Position numbers and translations under genes: made by a program. Shown piece after piece: positions 32,387-35,103 of a DNA stretch of 35,103 bases (positions are counted from its first letter, which is position 1; each line of letters opens with the position of its first letter). The stretch covers positions 806,361 through 841,463 of the forward strand of contig BFEA01000086.1 in assembly GCA_003427395.1 (NCBI GenBank), given 5' to 3'. The stretch is from Chara braunii. Taxonomy: Eukaryota; Streptophyta; Charophyceae; Charales; Characeae. The notes beneath the pieces are model-generated. The model did no database searches. It saw only the letters and a list, made by a program, of their open reading frames with translations, and had not been told where the DNA came from.

Positions 32387-33133
32387 ACGGTATAAAGGTC
32401 ATTGCCTCTCTCCACGATGGGTCCAGTCATGCACTATTCAGACCAATGAGACAAGAAGGAGACTGGCATCTGCACTATTCGATCAAGTCATGAAGTATTC
32501 GGGATTGCAGTGACATCTGCACTGGGCTGCTGGTCAAGAAGGAGACTGAACACTTTGATAATTTATGTAACTTTAAAGTCGTAACTAGCATGCCATTGTC
32601 ATACATTGAAATTCAAGAGAAAAGTGAACGGAAGGAGACAGTGAAAGAGAAGGTTGTGAATGACCTCAACATTTCATCACGCTTCCATTAATTATGTATA
32701 TCAATGAGCATTGAGTCGGACGTATTTTTCATAACATTGTGACTGGCAGAAATCGAAAGTCAATCGAAGAGTCAATGCAATCACACGGTAAACGAGATTG
32801 TTTAAGTATGAATTTCATCGCACGTCGATAAATTATTTAGCTTAAAAGACGTACACGATGTAAACTGAAAGTCAAGTGGGTGTAGTTTCCGTTGCACTTC
32901 GAGAAATATCTTAATCATGAAAAAAACAAATGTTTAATAGATTGAGGGAATCACACAACGAGGTTCGAATTGTGAAAATAATATGAAAGTGTCACAAAAA
33001 GTTCATTTACAAGTCGAAAATTGTAAACACATGTGCGAAAAATCGTAAACGTAACGTCTTAATTAAATGCTACGAGCCAACTCAAGATTGAACTACATCT
33101 AAATTAAATGCTACCTACCCGCACCTGCCAAGG
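32387..33133. other. AT-rich flank, no supported gene
   Basis: The first 75 bases (32391-32460) resemble 3838-3912, including CCAATGARACAAG. Beyond that I see only AT-rich sequence with short incidental ORFs. Confidence 0.45.
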
Positions 33134-33139
33134 ACTTAC

Positions 33140-35024
33140 CGATAGCGTCACACACACAACATGCCACTTGCTCCACCTTATGCCACTTGTCAATCTCATC
33201 AACTTGACCGACAATCTTCAAATAAGATTGTGCATTTTTGTAGAAGGCGCAAATTGCCCATATTGCGACCACTGACTCTAAGCTTGTTGCAAGAAACAAG
33301 CACTACAGAGTCTACCAAAGTTCGCTTTCGGTTCGAACATGCCACACACAATACTCCGCAGAAGTCGGAACCGACAAAAAACAACCGTACGGAACAGTAT
33401 GACGCATCCTACAACCGCGTTTTGGCACCACACAACCGATATAGTTCCATAAACGGATTGTAAGACCCAAAGTCCAACAACTCTTGTTTCAAGTTCGCGG
33501 ACCACGCGCGAGATGACCTCGTGACATTCTCAAAGCGAAGGTAAAACCGTTTATTGTCTTCCTGTCTGAGTGAGGCGTGCAATGACGGAAGTTGTCTGAT
33601 GCCGATGACATAATGAGGTACTTTGATTAGGCTCCCCCACTCCATCGAGGAAGCAGACTTGTACTCCTTATGCCATGGACATTCCCTTGCCAGGATCGCT
33701 CTGTCTCATTCTGCCTCAGACCAGGCATCGAGAGGTTTGTCCAAGAAGGGGACGACACTCATCCACGAGTCGTTCTTAAACTGCGTTGTCATCAATCCGA
33801 GAATTTCGGTATCGCCGGCCGCACCACGCAATCCGCATGCGCAAGGGTGAATGGGATACGAATAATCATTCAAATGGATCATGACTCTTATCGCGCTCCC
33901 TACACAAGACACGACATGCAAAACATAAACGAAAATGAATTGTTGAAAAAGTGGAACAATCGTTTCCACGATGAACTAAACTTCCAAAATCACTTAACCA
34001 TCACCTAAGCATCTTATAAAAATTATCCCAAGATCGTAGACAAAGTCTGTCGTGTTGTCCTACCTCCAAAATCATCACAATTCACTAAGTTCAACAAGAA
34101 TATGCTCCCTCCATGCTCCGTTTTTTAAAATGCACAAGCTCCGCAATGATGTCCTACCACAATTAACCTTGTCCGAACAATCATTTTCAAAAATCCTATT
34201 CGCTCACCTATCGGGCGGACTGACAAGACCTATAACGTGCACACGTCGCTTTTGTCCCCTACATCAACTCTCCCTTCAACAAATGGACTCAGATCTCGAA
34301 GTGTGGCTTCAACATTCAATCGAACATTGGAAGGGATGACAAGTCCAGTCGTGAACAATTTTGTACCTCTGACCGGTCTCTGCCAACCAAAAGCGATTGA
34401 GTCGGCATGTTGCCATTGTGTCTGGTCGGTCATCCTCCATTTTTTCTCCCATGCGTTATCATAAAGTTCTTGGAGGGACTTTGCCCTCCCAGCTAACACA
34501 CACTATTGAACTAGCACTTGATTATAATTCTGTGAATTTTTTTCACCAACCACCCGAGAAAGTGATTTGCCCACCCAGATAGGCATGTCGTTGGATAGAT
34601 CGTCGTCGGAGGGGCGAAGGATGGAAAAAGTGTCCACGTCAACATGCACGAGGGGGTCGAAACTGGCCTTCGGGCTATCTTTTCTTCGTCCAACAAACAG
34701 GGGTTCCCTGTCGTCGATGTTGGCACTGCTAGGAGAAGGCAGTTGATCTTTTTCAAGCGGTCGTTGTCTTGGCCAAAAACTTTCTAGAGGTTGTGAGGAA
34801 AAACCATTGGCAATGAGATCGTCCCCATGTTTGATAACCTCCTCCCATTAACACAAAACTTTTTTTCTCCTATTCACCTTATGTTCGTTGTAAGTGCGCC
34901 ACGTTAATTGCCTACTCTACAGCAATTCGCAGAATCGAATAACACCATTTTTGTCGTTATAATCGTCATTTCGAGGAAGCGGTTGCACAGGATTCTAGCC
35001 GTAGATTCATTCGATTTTTCTCAT
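33140..35024 (-). pseudogene. Broken two-exon gene of unknown function
   Basis: Exon 1 (35024 to 34208) is one - strand frame of 272 codons cut by TGA 35007, TAG 34995, TAG 34917, TAA 34848, TAG 34503 and TAG 34230. Between the stops it reads as ordinary protein: VIRFCELL, LTWRTYNEHKVNRRKK, WEEVIKHGDDLIANGFSS, DMPIWVGKSLSRVV, SLQELYDNAWEKKWRM and HADSIAFGWQRP. Exon 2 (from 33899) continues in phase with HLNDYSYPIHPCACGL, MTTQFKNDSWMSVVPFLD, AILARECPWHKEYKSA and FYLRFENVTRSSRAW, with TGA 33706 and TAG 33409, then a frameshift before DEIDKWHKVEQVACCVCD. A GTAAGT donor at 33134-33139 suggests a further intron. I do not recognise the family; the WVGKS..VLVQ part recalls a small beta-barrel reader domain. 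The frame is open upstream of 35024 and may continue off the window. Confidence 0.6.
33900..34207 (-). other. Predicted GT-AG intron, 308 bp
   Basis: The donor reads ATAG/GTGAGC (exon ends at 34208) and the acceptor reads TGTCTTGTGTAG/GG (exon resumes at 33899), with a T-rich tract before the AG. Joining the exons preserves the frame in phase 1, and intron frames are rich in stops. It supports a eukaryotic gene rather than another retroelement copy. Confidence 0.6.
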
Positions 35025-35032
35025 AAAATGGA

Positions 35033-35094
35033 TGGTTGGTTGGTTGATTGATTGATTGATTAATTGATTGATTGATTGATTGGTTGGTTGGTTA
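35033..35094. repeat. Tetranucleotide microsatellite
   Basis: Runs of GGTT and GATT units, with a single TAAT interruption near 35060. It overlaps the upstream side of the - strand gene remnant. Confidence 0.95.
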
Positions 35095-35103
35095 GGGGGG
35101 GTC

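Noticed and set aside
5447-35009. Possible non-standard genetic code with TAG and TAA read as Gln
   Set aside because: TGA stops are as frequent as TAG and fall at Arg and Trp positions, the paralogous segments show Arg and Trp at those sites, and frameshifts are also present. Mutation decay explains all of them.

Overview
The window looks like repeat-dominated nuclear DNA of a large plant-type genome, a land plant or streptophyte alga; I cannot name the species. The reasons are two LTR-retrotransposon systems, a priming site matching tRNA-Asp as used by plant Ty3/gypsy elements, a GT-AG intron in the right-hand gene remnant, and decay by C-to-T changes, many at CAG (CHG) and CGA (CG) sites as expected of methylated plant repeats. 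I see no intact host gene, tRNA, rRNA or CRISPR array.

Layout. 1-1680: AT-rich higher-order tandem repeat (about 745 bp) with GC-rich CCGAAC palindrome islands and a (TA)33 microsatellite. 1823-2690: lone fragment of the LTR described below. 2691-2975: conserved coding segment (- strand), repeated at 13275-13565. 2976-5178: nothing convincing apart from a 23-bp hairpin. 5179-6244: broken + strand ORF lying antisense to the neighbouring element. 6463-12594: decayed Ty3/gypsy element on the - strand in the order gag, protease, RT, RNase H, PHD-type zinc finger, integrase, with a 140-bp inverted duplication between gag and protease.

13642-32386: a second, much larger element on the + strand. 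Two direct repeats of 6.5 and 5.8 kb (13642-20181 and 26581-32386) differ at roughly 5% of sites where I compared them. They flank a 6.4-kb interior with a tRNA-Asp priming site two bases after the first repeat and a broken gag ending in a CCHC knuckle. No pol is visible, so it resembles a non-autonomous large-LTR element (LARD-like). Each giant repeat carries an array of nine short hairpins with a conserved loop core and differing but self-complementary stems, then a 123-bp tandem array, then a 957-bp terminal module. The left repeat also carries a poly-A retroposon with a 10-bp target-site duplication.

32387-35103: flanking AT-rich DNA, then a broken two-exon gene on the - strand that may run off the right edge, ending in a tetranucleotide microsatellite.

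The strongest new observations are the covarying hairpin array, the PHD finger inside a gypsy Pol, the giant LTRs, and a window-wide stop-codon pattern (13 TAG, 13 TGA, 2 TAA in recognisable frames) pointing to C-to-T decay. Several frameshifts fall in homopolymers of 7-9 bases and could be assembly errors.
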